DNA of 64,000 nt from contig OX419761.1 of NCBI GenBank assembly GCA_948567375.1, forward strand, positions 12,092,501 through 12,156,500. The letters run 5' to 3'. The notes under the pieces were generated by a model. It saw only the letters and a program-made list of their open reading frames with translations. It was not told the origin of the DNA and made no database searches. The DNA is from Lunularia cruciata (taxonomy: Eukaryota > Streptophyta > Marchantiopsida > Lunulariales > Lunulariaceae). Shown here piece by piece: positions 35,293 through 49,000 of this stretch; the first letter of the stretch is position 1; every line of letters starts with the position of its first letter. Both the position numbers and the translations under genes were made by a program.

Positions 35293-36987
35293 CTCATTTC
35301 GACTGGGTGTAATCTACTAGACATTTAATGATCATCATCTCTGCTGTACTTTTTCAACTCCTTTTCTACCTGAGAGTGTTACTTGGCATCGTGGTTCTGC
35401 GGAAAATCTTTCTTCCGAACAACTTGATTTTTTTTCTCCACCAGATCTCATGTCTTCCCGCACTTCGAAATGCCCAATGGGACATGTTTTTACCACACAA
35501 TCTTTGTGGATGTATGCTTCTACACTGTATGTTTAAGCTTACATATCTCTAGGGCTCCCACGAGATTTGTTCCAAATGGCGTGCACTCCGTTAGGTTTAG
35601 ATTATAATTTCGGTCGTTTTGCTCAGAAGTATATTTTCGCCTAATGCAAACGTGACGTCTCCTTGTCTATATGCGGCGTCCAGAATCTCAGGTCTGCTGT
35701 TACCGGAGTATAATGACAACTTTTGTGCTTGCAAACTCCTAAGAAGTCAATGTCTGAAAGAATAATTTCATGTCGGATATTATCTCTCTGTTATCATACG
35801 ATTGTCTCTCTATACAGAGATTTTGGTTTTCATACATCCACGCACAAGAAAAGCTTCTGATTGGAAGCTGTTAGCTCCGTCTGTGATGATTTGCATTGAC
35901 TGGATCAGGTCATGGAAAGCCTCACTCACTCAACGTGGTCTGCCTTCACAACGGTCTATTCCATCTTTCTAACTGCAGTCTTTCGGCAGAACCGTGGTGT
36001 CTAGCTTTTGCTCCTACGGACACATGAGATATGATGACCAGATTAGAGATTTGTAAAACGGGAAGTTCTTCTTACTGATTTAGTAGGAGATAAGATAATA
36101 TTGTCTAGATAAGACAACACTCGAATTGATGCTTTCGGTGATGTACACCTCGCTCAGGATGTCCTGATTATCGGCCTTGGTGGACGTTCTATGGAGATCT
36201 TGACCTGGAGATGTTCACTCTTTGTTTCTTAAATGTCGAAGAACCGTTTACTCTTGTCCATTAAATGTACATTTAGAATCAGCAATGGATCTTGCTCACT
36301 TTTGATGGATTGTTCACTTGATCTAGTACGAAAGTTTCCGTGAGATGCTTCTATCCTTCGAAGTCTGAAAGAAAAGTCTGTCGAACGAGAGTTAACTAGA
36401 ACCGCAAGTGAACTCAAAAGTCAGTTGATGAACTAAGTACAATGCCACCTGAAACTTCAGTTGAGAACCGGTCTACGACTTCAGACCGTGGAAATGCAGC
36501 GTTTCAGTATCTCTGCCGTCAAAATTTTGGTATAGAGTGTTGTATCTCTCCTACTCCTATTACTGGAGCACGCCTCACAATGAAACGTTGTCCCCAATGT
36601 ACAGTCGGAGGTAAGTAGTCTATACCTTGTCCGCCATATTACCTAGACTTAAGTAACCGATCACTTGCAAATACTCTCCCTTTTCTCTCAGAACTCTGTC
36701 CGCATTATCATTGAATTGGACTCTCATGGAAAGCTGACGGCGTCTCATGGTTCTGGATCAGGATCCCGGTCGTAAACCATCGTCCTTCCGACCTGCATGA
36801 TGCTGGATATTGTTTCTGGTGAAGCAACTGAGTTTCAAGTCGATCCGAGCAGTTGGTGGTCGGGGGAGAACTCAGGTTCTTTCCTCATCAGTTTGCAGCT
36901 GTAAGATCTTATCTCGCAGTTGCTGACCTAGATGTCATGGTTCGGAGCTCAGTTTTAAGAGCCGTTGGCCACACGCTGAGCTTCGAA
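35293..36987. other. Intergenic region between convergent genes
   Basis: It lies between the F-box stop and the CFAP44 stop, which face each other. It should hold both 3' untranslated regions. No other gene or repeat seen. Confidence 0.55.
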
Positions 36988-39900
36988 TCATCCCAGCAAT
37001 CCACTGTACTTATTGAGTTGTGTCTCGTCTACCTGGTGTGGGAACACTGTTTCTAACTCCGTCTGCAGACGTATGATCTCCTGTTGCATCTTCTGGATCA
37101 GAGCATCTTGGATCTGAATCACCTGCTCAGGACATGGACAAGTTTTGCCAAACAAGAAGTTATAGGTCTGAACATAGGATAATATAATGGGATAGTAGCT
37201 GTGTTTCATGGCTTGTAAGACAGGTCGGGTCTAAAAGAATATGGTATATGAAAATGCTCAGAGTGATAAACACCTCACAAAGTCGTGAATTTTCTGACGC
37301 ATGCTTCCTCTTCTCCACTAATGGGTCTTTCATCTTCGCTGTTGTCCTTGCTTTCATGCTCTGCGTTGGAAGAAAAGAATCGTGACTTCACTTCCAACTT
37401 GATATTGAGACCCCATTTTATTAGCGTACCAAGAAGAACTCAACGAACATCTGGTTATCTGAGTATCGATCGTGGTAGCAGCATGAACAGCAAAAGCATA
37501 TTGATTGAGGCCGTTTATTATCATGCCTTTGTCAGGAAGTTCTGTTTCGTCTTGAGATCTGCGATATTGTTGAGGACTGCTGCATTCTCCTTGGTGCAAG
37601 CTACGCAAGGCACGAACATGGAACAGAGAGTATAAGACAGGATGCTATACGATGAAACAAAACAAGGATCTGCCGTGTTTCCTTTAGGTTCGGTTTTCTC
37701 TATTGTACAATCTTGCTCAGGTCAGCTCTGAAGCAGGGCGTGATATGACAACGGTCAACAAGAGTACAATGTACGAAGTGATCCACATACGGATCGGAGA
37801 GGATGGGAAGAAACAAGTCAAGTAGGGATCAGTTGAAAGCAAGTCTTACTGCAAAGCTCATCCGTTGCATGCTCAATTTTCTTATTCCACTCACAGATCT
37901 CAGTTCCAAAAGTCGCTTCTTGAACTCTTAGCTGTTCTTTTAACTCCCTTGTGTCTTTCTTCATATCTTTACTGATCACGTCCAGTACTTCCATGTCTAT
38001 GCACTGCACATCAAATTAAGGTTTTCTTTCAGGATAACCATAAGATCCTTGTCACAAGTCTCCCAGAATAATGTGTAACAGACACAAGCAAGGTACGTAA
38101 CCAGCTAGGAATTCATCAGGGAGAATCTGCGGAACTTGGAATGAACGGAACCACAATAGGTGTGTTTACAGAGGTAGCACCTGTCCAAACTTGAGCATCT
38201 GAACTTCAACACATTTGGCCTCTATATGGGAAGTCCTTTCTTCTTCGTTCTTCTTCTCGCGATTCAGCGCCTGGCGCTCTTTCCTAAGCTCTTTATGCAA
38301 CTCTTTCAATACTAGTTTTGCTTTCACATGCTCCTTTATCACATCCCTCAGTCGCTGGAAGACTGAGTTGTCAAACACCAAGCCTTCCGATAGATCTTCG
38401 GGGAAAGCCCCTTCGTCAAGATACTCAATCTGTGTCATTAACCAGGAATAACCACTGACATCTCAGAGCTAGGAACACACTGTGTTTCTCCCAGTGCTTC
38501 CCGTAAGAGTGTACGTACAAATAGGAATCGTTTGCTAAATAGTATGTTTATTTCTTGTAAACTTGATGCCTGTAGTGGGGATCTGCACCCGCTCGTGCTA
38601 AACATGTATATTCGGAATATGTAACAGAGCATTCCATGATCTTGGAAGTCAACTGAAATGGTCGTGAAGATGGAATTGCAGTTGAATGAGCCACAACCAA
38701 TATCATACCTGGTGCATCCTCAAGGACAAAACTATGTCGATCTCATTCAACGAGTACTGTTTTTCTTTCTGAAAGGTTGCAATCTCCTTCTCAACAGACT
38801 CTAAGGACGCGTCGGTCAACTTCTTTTTCTTGCCAATGGCATCCCTCTCTCTGATCAGGACTGTGAGTTCAATGGGCTACATTAATCCGAGTCACAAAAG
38901 ATAGAACTGCTTAGCCTTCATCACTATGCACTGGGTAGCTACAATGTATGGCTGAGCATGAGAAGACGTTACGCCTATCCTAATGAGTACGCATAAGACA
39001 GTGTCAACAAGTAATAAGTATGGGAACTTATGGTCTTGTCACAAGAACCTACAGAATGTGGTTAGTATTCACCATCGAATGCTTTGTTTGCTTCTTTTAT
39101 GCAGAACTCTTGCTCCACTCGTCTTTCGCGCAATTTGAACATTTGTTCATAGAAGTATGGAGTGACGTTGGGAGGACAAACTTCTGCCACCTAACCATAC
39201 AACTTTATGTCATCTGGCTGTGTCGTGAACAATCTAACAAATGCACCGGGGAACACATATCACTGGCAAGCTAACGATCCGTCCATGACTACAACAATTG
39301 ACAATAGTGCAGGCATAGTACAAGGAGGTAGCAGTCACATCATCGTCTTCATAGTCATCTTCATCTTCATCTGCAGCAGTCTCTTCAAGGTCTGAATCCT
39401 CATCAGAATCTGCAATAGTTCCATCAGGATTTCTCTTAACTCGACGAATAACCTTCATGAAATACTTGTGAAGGACAGGCTTCTGTGGGTCGTCTTGTTC
39501 CGGAAAGATGCGGTCAAACTCGCTTATAATCTGCTTGCAATCAAAATCTTTCATCAGTGAAGCCGTGATAGAAGATGCGAAGCTGTTATATCTGCAGTGT
39601 TCAGATGGCATACGAGTATGGCTTGAATCTTGATTCAGACAATGACTTACTTCTTGTTTCTTCTCAATCATCAGAGCAATCTCTTCCTTCTTGGCTTCCA
39701 TCAATTTTTCCTGATTCTCAAGTTTTATCTGCAAATAATCAATACAGTTCTAGGTCATATAACATCCTTGGACCCGACACTAGACACGAAACTATCAGAG
39801 GATGGCATGTTGCTTTCATCTCTCATTATATCAACGCGATCATATAACTCGACCTTATGGGGTATTCCTGCACCAAAGGGCACGCAAGAACATTGTCTTC

Positions 39901-40052
39901 GACAAATCAAAGTGGTTGATCAAAGTTCTGTGTTGTTAAGTACAGAGCTGCACAATACTCACAGCCATATCTGAAACTGCCTTGATTTTCTCATTAAGTC
40001 GTACGTCTAGGGACACCTCAGTGGGTTGTATCTTTTGCAAGTAGCGGAGCTC
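36988..40052 (-). CDS. CFAP44: CFAP44 exons 29-38: C-terminal coiled coil
   Basis: Exons: 40052-39963, 39728-39651, 39530-39339, 39190-39073, 38860-38709, 38429-38181, 38003-37850, 37579-37527, 37360-37274, 37122-36988. Exon 29 ([15 protein letters not shown]) continues exon 28 in phase across the retrotransposon-filled intron. Exon 31 encodes an acidic tract ([19 protein letters not shown]), exon 32 the family block [20 protein letters not shown], and exon 34 ends in [11 protein letters not shown]. The last exon reads [19 protein letters not shown] before the stop. Exon 36 seems to end with a GC donor (AAAG|gcatga), because the in-frame reading would otherwise stop two codons later. Confidence 0.85.
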
Positions 40053-43000
40053 CTGCAACGAGAAAACGATAATTTTGAGGTTAACAAATTTGTAGCAATA
40101 ATGCATGGGAGTTTAGAGTCCATGTTACTCATGACAATATTCTAAAGAATTGCATGAACTAAAGTTGCAGTTTTGCGAATGGTAAATTTGCTATAAGGGA
40201 ACCTATAACTCGGGGAGAAATGACACATTTTGGTATGCGAATATATATCGCCATACAATATATGTCTCTTTCAACACCATACATTATAAAAGCACAATTC
40301 ACACAAGTGACACAATAATCAATTCATTCTTCTACTCTGCATCACATTCAAATCAGATATGTGTTTTATCCTTCACTCAATAATCTACCAAAAATTAAAC
40401 ATTGAGTATAGTCCAACCACACCCACTCTATCTAAGAGACTCTAGGTGACACTTGTTGGTCTCTGTCCACCATAGCCAAGAACTCGAAGGCTCAACATCA
40501 GATAAGTGAGCTCTCTAGAGTTACACTTCCAAGATATACCCCTTGCTCAACCTAAGTCTCCATCCCTGATGGTACCACTAATGGCACATCTGAATGGTGC
40601 AAGTGACAATGGGTCCCACCATGTGATCAATAGCCCTATATATGCAATCCAACCGCCAACAAGTAGTAGTAGTTGATGAGTAACTACCAAAATAACTATG
40701 ACTACCAACACTACCATTCCATCATTTGGGCAAACTAGCTTTGGCGCTACAAATGTCATGATAACTATAGTGCATATATATAAAAAATTATTATTACACA
40801 ACATACATCACTATCAACATCATACATTATAGAAGCACAACTCCCACATGAGTCATACATGAACTCTAAAATGCCACAATCGCTCCCCTAGTTGGCGGTT
40901 AGGTCCCTCTAATGCCAGATAGCCATCTACTCCAAGTATGTGATATGAACTATGGTAGGAAAAGACCAAGAGGCCAGGTGCTATCAAGCCCCATTGTTAG
41001 CCACTTGTTCACAATCTATACCAAATAAAGAATGAACTAACTATAGTTCAAGTACATCTAGGACATAACCATTATCATTGAGGAACCACTATGAAAGGAG
41101 GAGTCAAACATGCCATATGCCATTCTCTCAAATAGCTAACACACACCAACATAATAGCAACTCCACAAGAAGAGTCACATAACATACACCACAAGCGTGC
41201 ATGTAGAAGTGCCAAGCTTGGGTCCAGAGTGACATCAATGTTTGGGAAATGGCATGGCATACAATTATGCACATGATCCTCCCAAGAAACACCATCATGT
41301 CCTTCCAACATGAGGACCCCGAAAGGCAAACCTTGTGCACTCTCAAGATAGTACGGCATGTAGTATCAAGTATCATCAGTGTAGTCTATTATAGATGTAC
41401 ATAGTCACCTAGATGACATGAACGGATCAAGGGTCTATAACTCCTCAATTAGTAGCATAACATGAGGTATCCCTATGTTGAGCAATCCCTAAGTTCTCAA
41501 AGGCCATCAACATCACTCTCCAAAAGATCTTTGCCATTGAGAACATGCACTCACCCATACAGTTGGATCACGCATGTCCAAAATTACAATAACATCAAGA
41601 CAAATGGCTACAGGTAAATTTAGATCTCATCCATAGAGTAAAAAATAAGGAGGGAAGGATGCTAAGGAGGATTGCCAACTAAACTCGTAGCCCATGGCTA
41701 ACCAAGATAACTAGAGATCCCAATCTCCCAAGTGGTCTCTATGCAAACAATACTTATGAAATCCACTCTTCACCGTCTAAACCACTCTCTCAACTAAGCC
41801 ATTTGCCTTAGTGTGATCTCGAGAGGTAGTACAATGATCAATCAAGGCCAAAAACTCCCCAAGAACGATATACCCTGATCAATCAAAACCTCAATTGGTG
41901 CACTAAAATGACTAAGAACCCAATCTAAGAACAAGTAAGCCATCTCCTTCATTAGACTTGTCAGGAAGTGTCACCAACTCAATCCACTTGGAAAAGTGCT
42001 TCACCATAACCAAAACATAACGAGGATATCTCATAGTCAATGATAAAGGTCCAAAAAAGTCCAAACTCTAACAATAATCCAATCCTATAATAGGTAATGA
42101 GTGTAATTGTGGTATAAGAGCATTAAATGATGCTCTAACTCAATCACAAACCACACCTCTGGCAACAAACTACTGCATATCAATTTGCATACCATGCCAC
42201 CAATAATGACTTTGAAGTAAGTTATATGTATGTTTTACTCCAAAATGTCCTAGCTCCTCATGAGCATCACATACCAACTGTGCTCTTTGAGATAGAAGTG
42301 GTACTATTTGCACTCTACCATCCTCCCATACACAAAGAAGGTGTTTGCACTCCAATCTAAACTGCCTGCCTTGCTAACGAACATGATCTCTCTCCTTCGC
42401 ACCAATTGTGCCACCCCTAATACTAGTGCAAAGATAATCCATCATTAAGACATCATCACAAATGTTTCATTTACCTATATCAATATCTCCACCCTGTGGA
42501 TCTATAATCTCAACAACTCCTTTTGTATGTGCTGAGAGAGATATCACCAAGGACTCAAAAACTATACACAAAAAGGTAGAGGCATGCCAACCTGGCACCA
42601 TCTCCTCATTTGCCTCACCATACCAACATCTTCTGGTCTGATCCTATTGGCTAAGACATGAGTTTCTACTCATTTGCATCATGGTTCATCACTCTAGGTC
42701 TATGAATAATCATGAATTTATACTCCTATAAAATTAGAGCGCATTGTCAAGCTTCTATGAAAGCTTGTCAAACTCCATCAACCACTTTAATGGTTGGTTA
42801 TTAGTGATGACAGTGAAGAGGTTACCAAATCAAAAATTTAGTATTTCTCAAAAATGCTACCAAGTATTCTCCTTCACATGAACTATACTTTGCCTTTGTT
42901 GAATTGTTGGAGCAACTAGCATAGGCCACCACAAACTCCTTCCCCTCAACATCCTATTAGATGAGCATTTCTCCAAGCCCTAATGCACTCATATTAGTAT

Positions 43001-46000
43001 AATTCTAGAATGGTCATCCTTTGATCAATCTCCTAAGAATAGGGGCAAATATCAACCTCTCCTTGAACTCTATAAAAGCTCTCTCTTGCTCATCTCTCCA
43101 ACACCACTCTTTTGTAAGCTTGGTCAGCTTTGTCAACTCCTTGGCAATGGCACTAAATCCTCTAACATATCAATGATAGAAGTTTACCAACCCAAGGAAT
43201 GCATTCAATAGCTCCACCTTGGTATGTTGAATACTAAGTCCTCCAAGGTAGATAATGTGACCCAAATAGTCAACTTGCTCATGGAATAATCTAAATTTCC
43301 TAGGATCTAATTTGAACCCATGAGATCCCAACCTCTCAAACACCTCCAACAAATGTCTCTCATGCTCCACCATAATAGTGCTATAGACCAGAATGCCATC
43401 AATATAGCACCAAGAAAAATCCAATCTTACTAGGATCCTATACATGACTCTCTAGAACTTGGTAGGAGTGTTCTTTAATCAAATGATAAGAACCTCCATT
43501 GATATAATACATCCTTACCGTGAGCATCAATAGCCTAGAATGTTGTCTTGGAGTTGTACTTCTCCTTGATCAACAATTGATGATATCTTGCTCAAAGATC
43601 CAAAGTATTGAAGACCTTTGCATGCCCAATTGCATCAACTATCTACTCTAGTATAGGCATGGTATACCAATCAGCCCTAGTCTATTTGTTGAGAGGACAA
43701 TAATCTCCACACATTTGCCTATTTGTGTAGTTGCCATGCATATCCTTCTTGGCTAACGTGACTATGGTTGAAGTATACTCTCCATGTGAAATCTCCACCA
43801 AACTAGCCTCATAAAGGGTTCTACTTTGGCTTTGAATCAATGCTCTCTCCATGTCACTATATTTGTAGGACGTCAAAAAATGGATGTATCACAAGTAAAA
43901 TCAATTTGAATACCAAGTCCTTTTAGAGCACCCAAATTCTTCCTATTGAAGGAAAAACAACTTGTGTAGCTCTAAACTCTTTTCCTTTCCCCTCATGTAA
44001 GCTTGGGTCCAATGTCTTGCTCCCAAGTATCCTCTTAATTGATGTAGGAGTGGAAGATGCATTAAGTGGCTGCTACACCGGACCCTTGGGAGTAGTAATA
44101 TCATGCTCCCAAACACTAGAGTCCCCAACCTTAGTGCAAAAAACTCTCTCTACTTTGGTTGCAAGCTCCATACGTCCTCTAGTTGCATCCCAAACAAACC
44201 AAGGATGTAACCCAAGTAGACCACGCTCACCTAGATAGACTCCAAGTTTCCGACTTGGTCCATCACTCCCGACATGTACCTAAATCATCCTGATAGGCAC
44301 AAACCTCACAAGTGTCCAAGTGGTGATGCTTATCAATTGCATCCTTTATTGCTCTACCAAGCCAAGGCTTACAATCCAGGTCAAACAATTCAGGTCTATA
44401 GCTTGACCTAACACCCAATGCTTGGAGGCCTCTAACACTACTATAACAATGGTAATACCAATACAAAAATCCATTACCCATTCCCTATTATTGGCATTGT
44501 GCTCCACCAACTACTATAACTATAAGTCCTAAACAAGTCCATGACCTCTTTCTCAAAAATCATGGGAGCTTAGGAAACTCATAAGTGTAGGTAAAGCAGA
44601 TTTAGGCTATCTAACAAGGTTCACCAATGCCATAGATGACATATCAACCACTTCTACCATTTGAGAGTGGTGTTCTAAAATATCATCAACAATAAGGTGG
44701 TCTAGTCATTGAATCCCATTATAAGCATGTTGTAGAACTCTCTAGGTAAGAGGTTTGTCCACCAAAGACGAAGACAATGATCCTACCAAGTCCTATCCAA
44801 GAATGGACATGATGTGTATGCACCACCACTCATGTATGAGAATCACCCATCAAAGGATGTTCTCCAAAATGTAGGTTAGAGAAACGGATTAATGAACCTA
44901 AAGATATCATAGTATACGTATCATCTCCCAAAAAATACCATAATAGAGACCTTGTAAACCCTGACTTTGGCCAGCACAAGACCCTAACATGGCCATCCAA
45001 AAATTACCAAATGAATAGGACCATGTCTCTCCAAATCCTATGCCCTTGGCATGGAAATGTCTATTTGTAGGATCTTTTGGTAACCTTTGATTGTTGATAT
45101 CAATAATAACTCAAGATAACAATAGGCCAAGTGTGCCACATGATATAGAGAGACTCACCTAATAGTCTCATCTCTTTCCATATACAATTACCTCTATACT
45201 CATGTACATACTTGTAGTACTACAACTAGTCTAGTGTTAATTCTATCAAACAACTTCAATAGACATACTCCTCCCTTTATTGGATATTGCCAAGCAATGA
45301 GTGTGGTATCCAAAGGTGATAAAGTAATAGAGTCTAGAGGCTCATCCTCACATTGATCTCCTGGTGGTACAAAGGTTCCACTCCAAGCTTGTTGCACCAA
45401 TTGATCCGCAGGTTGTTACAATGCTTCCTTAGAACCCCACAATGGAACATCTAATGTGGATGGAACGATCCCATTCATACTCCAAATCCAAGTGATCTCC
45501 TTTGGTACTAAAGTATCTTCTACATGTGCATTCTCCTCCAATAAGTCACTAGACCAAGTAACAGAACCACTAAAAGCTAAAATTGATGCCATGGTTCTAA
45601 TTATAGTGAGCCAAGACTACAACTACTAAAGCATATTGCAGGCAACATACTTGTCTCTCACCTAATTGCCAACTTAGTCTATAGGAGGTTATTTCTTCCC
45701 AATAGTCAATATTGAAACCCATGGGATATAACATTGCTCCACAACTAGCACAAGATATGACTTTGTTATTATCGCAATAGCCTAAGCTTTCACCAAAAGC
45801 TATAAGTTGGATGATTTGATTGAATATGTACAATGAGCTCTCCACATGTGATGTATTGTGTAGAACCACCCCTAGAGATGTTTGGGTTTGAATGGACACC
45901 TCTCCACATTGGTCTTTTGTAGCTCAAGACCAACAATTGTAGCCTTCCTTAACATAATAGGTTGTGCACCCGAGTTTAATAAGACCCTTTGTGGTGTATA

Positions 46001-49000
46001 GACCTTCCTTGAAGGTCCCACCAAATAGAAAATCCCCTTGGTTCTCTAATATGACAATCATAGGTGTGAATCAAGCTCACTCAAAGGTAGGTCTAGCTTG
46101 TAACTCCTCCAACCTAACTATTGTTGCTTGCCATAAACCATTAGTAGTTGAGCAAATCCAATGCTCCTCAACCAAGTTAGCTCCACTATCAACCACCTTT
46201 GCTCTAGAAGAAGGAACCATATCATCCCTACTCTCAAAAAGTATGGTAACCAACTAGAACACTAGAGTTGGATCAACTCCCAATGTAATCATGTCACTAG
46301 TTGAGAACAAAGGGAAATGCATAATCAATTAAGCCGCCCTATCATCATGCTAGACTCAATCTATGTAGTAGCAAATGGTTGACTAGCATCTTGTCCATCA
46401 CCATCTACCACACTTGCACTAGGACATCTATGAGCCATGGATGTTGTGTAATGCCTTAAAGAGTGTGAAAGATTGGGGAACTCTAACTTGTCTATCAATC
46501 CTCCTCTTTGTGGGTCCAACTCTATTGTTGATCTTCTAGGGTCTAGAGCATGTACTACACTCCTAGTCACTACAGCATATGCATCTATTTGTGCTACTCT
46601 TCACATAAAGTCCAAGACATCTCTATTACCAACATAAGAGGTGGAAGCCTTAACATCCAAATCTATTATCCTTTGAGCTCTGACCATGTTGGCCAATCTC
46701 TACTCCAACTGCTCAATCTAAGTAGCTATGGTTGTATCAAAAGCAAGGATAGGTACTGCATCCTTACCAAGTGTGGATCCTCTACCACCATCTGATCCTC
46801 CATGACTTGGAGCTCCTCTACCACCTACCATAGCAGCCCAACCACTCCGTAACTTTGGATGAAGGTCAAAGCATTGATCACTAGTGTGACCAAATCCGTA
46901 GCAGTGGTCACATTGTCTCTATGTTAGCTGTGATGCACCAGAGGTATCATGTCCATCACCATAAGTGCACTCATTCTTGTGGTGAGGTCTACCATAAAGT
47001 CCAACAAGCAATGCCACCACTCATTGGTACTACTTACTTGAAAATGAAAGTAAGGGTCTAAGTGCACTAGGCCCTCTACTTGCTCCATAAGATTTAGACT
47101 GTCCACTCTGCCCTTAGAAGCCAATATGGTGTGGTGCACTCTAGAAGAAGTAACAATTGTGGATGAGGTCTCCCTACCAAATCTAGATATCACCACTCTC
47201 TACTCCATCATGTTGAGCTCAATGTGCTCAACCAAACTAAAGACCATTGCCGAAGTAAGTGAGGTAGCATGTAATAATGTAGCATCATGTACTCTACATC
47301 ACAACTCTTTATCCAAGATCCAATACCAAAATTGGACTACTTAGTGCTCAATAACTCCTTGAGTGAAATTGATCAACCATCTCATGCGAGTGTATGCCTT
47401 GTGTAGGCTCTTTCTAGGCTTTTGCTTGCATTTTTGCAAGCTCCTCAACGTATCAATCCACACTCCTTAGTAATTTTACCTCAAGCATTAGATGAACTCC
47501 ACTATGGGGTTAAACTCCAATATTGTGCCACCTCTTGTAGTGATACCCCCACTTGTAGTAGCACCATCTCCAACTAGTGCACCTCGACTAGAAACACCAA
47601 TGCTACAAGATCTACAACTCATGGGTATTGTTGATCTGCCCCTAGTAATCAAGCCCGAAGTGATGGAGATGTAGTTTGGAGACCAATATTATCTCCATAG
47701 CTTAGTCTCTTCCAAATAAGCTCTCTTGAACTCATGATAATTATCCATTGATGGACCTTCTAAGTGATAAAACAACCCCTTCCATGCCATGAAGGGTGTG
47801 AACAAAGTTGAGTTCCATATTTGCTACAAATCACCCCAACTATCAAAGCCCTAGATGAAGTCATCCAACTCAATGATACTCACGGTACGAAAGTAGCATC
47901 TAGGGCCTTTGGAGGTCACATAAACCTCATCCATGTCCCACAACAATGGTGTGAACACACCAAGTGTACTCTCAACTAAATCAACTTATATTAAATTCCA
48001 AATCAGAGTTAATCTTCTCTCTCATTAGAACTTGAGATACATGTTGATACTTAGTTCCACTCCATGTAAACCCATTGCGTATTGCATCAATATCTCTTCT
48101 AGAAATGAAAAACCTTTGTTGTAACAATGTAATTCAAACCGCAATTGTAACCACCATAAGTATCCCTTCAAGGATAATCACCAAGTGAACACCACTCACT
48201 AATGTAACTCTAACTATGATAACTACTCTAGGAGAAAGGATGACCTATAACCTGTCAACATAACATGCACTCTCATTGTTTACAAGTCATTACTTCTTGA
48301 ATCACCAAAGAAAAACATAAGTAATCTAATTGGTCATCACTCCAACTTCACTACCAAGAGCATACCATAACACTAATGCTCTAAAGTATGTGCACCTCAC
48401 ATAAACATGGTGCACAAACATGAAGTATAGAATGGAGTGGGTCCAATCACAAGAAATCTAAACTAAACATTTCATCTCAAAAATCAACATTGGACTAACT
48501 CTACCACCATTTACCATTTGACATGGGAATGTCACCTTACTCCTAAGCTACCAAGATCATCAAGGATGGGATTAAATTGTCTCTCCTAGCCAAAGCTATA
48601 TGTGTGTATAAGTATTAGTTGATCAATCACTTGGACAAGTGAAGATGGACCAACTGGCTAGAGCACCAATCTAGGAAGCAAAGATCTGGGGTTCAAACAT
48701 TATTGTGCATAATCTAGAAAAGTGTGCAGATTTTACCAAATGATGATCAAAATCTACCAAAAATTCATTTAAATTGGCTAGCCTCACACCAACAAGCTAG
48801 CTTGTTTGCCCTTCTAGGCCTTCATAGTCTCTCTATAGCAGGACCAGCCGCCATGAAGTCTCTAAATGCCAAATGAGGTCTTTCTTCTTGCCAATTCAAA
48901 CCTTTGCCAAATCTGGCCAAACTTCATCAATTCTAGCCAAATGGAGTTGTTCTTCTTGCCAATTTGAACCTTCTCCAAATCTAGACAAGCTTCACCAACT

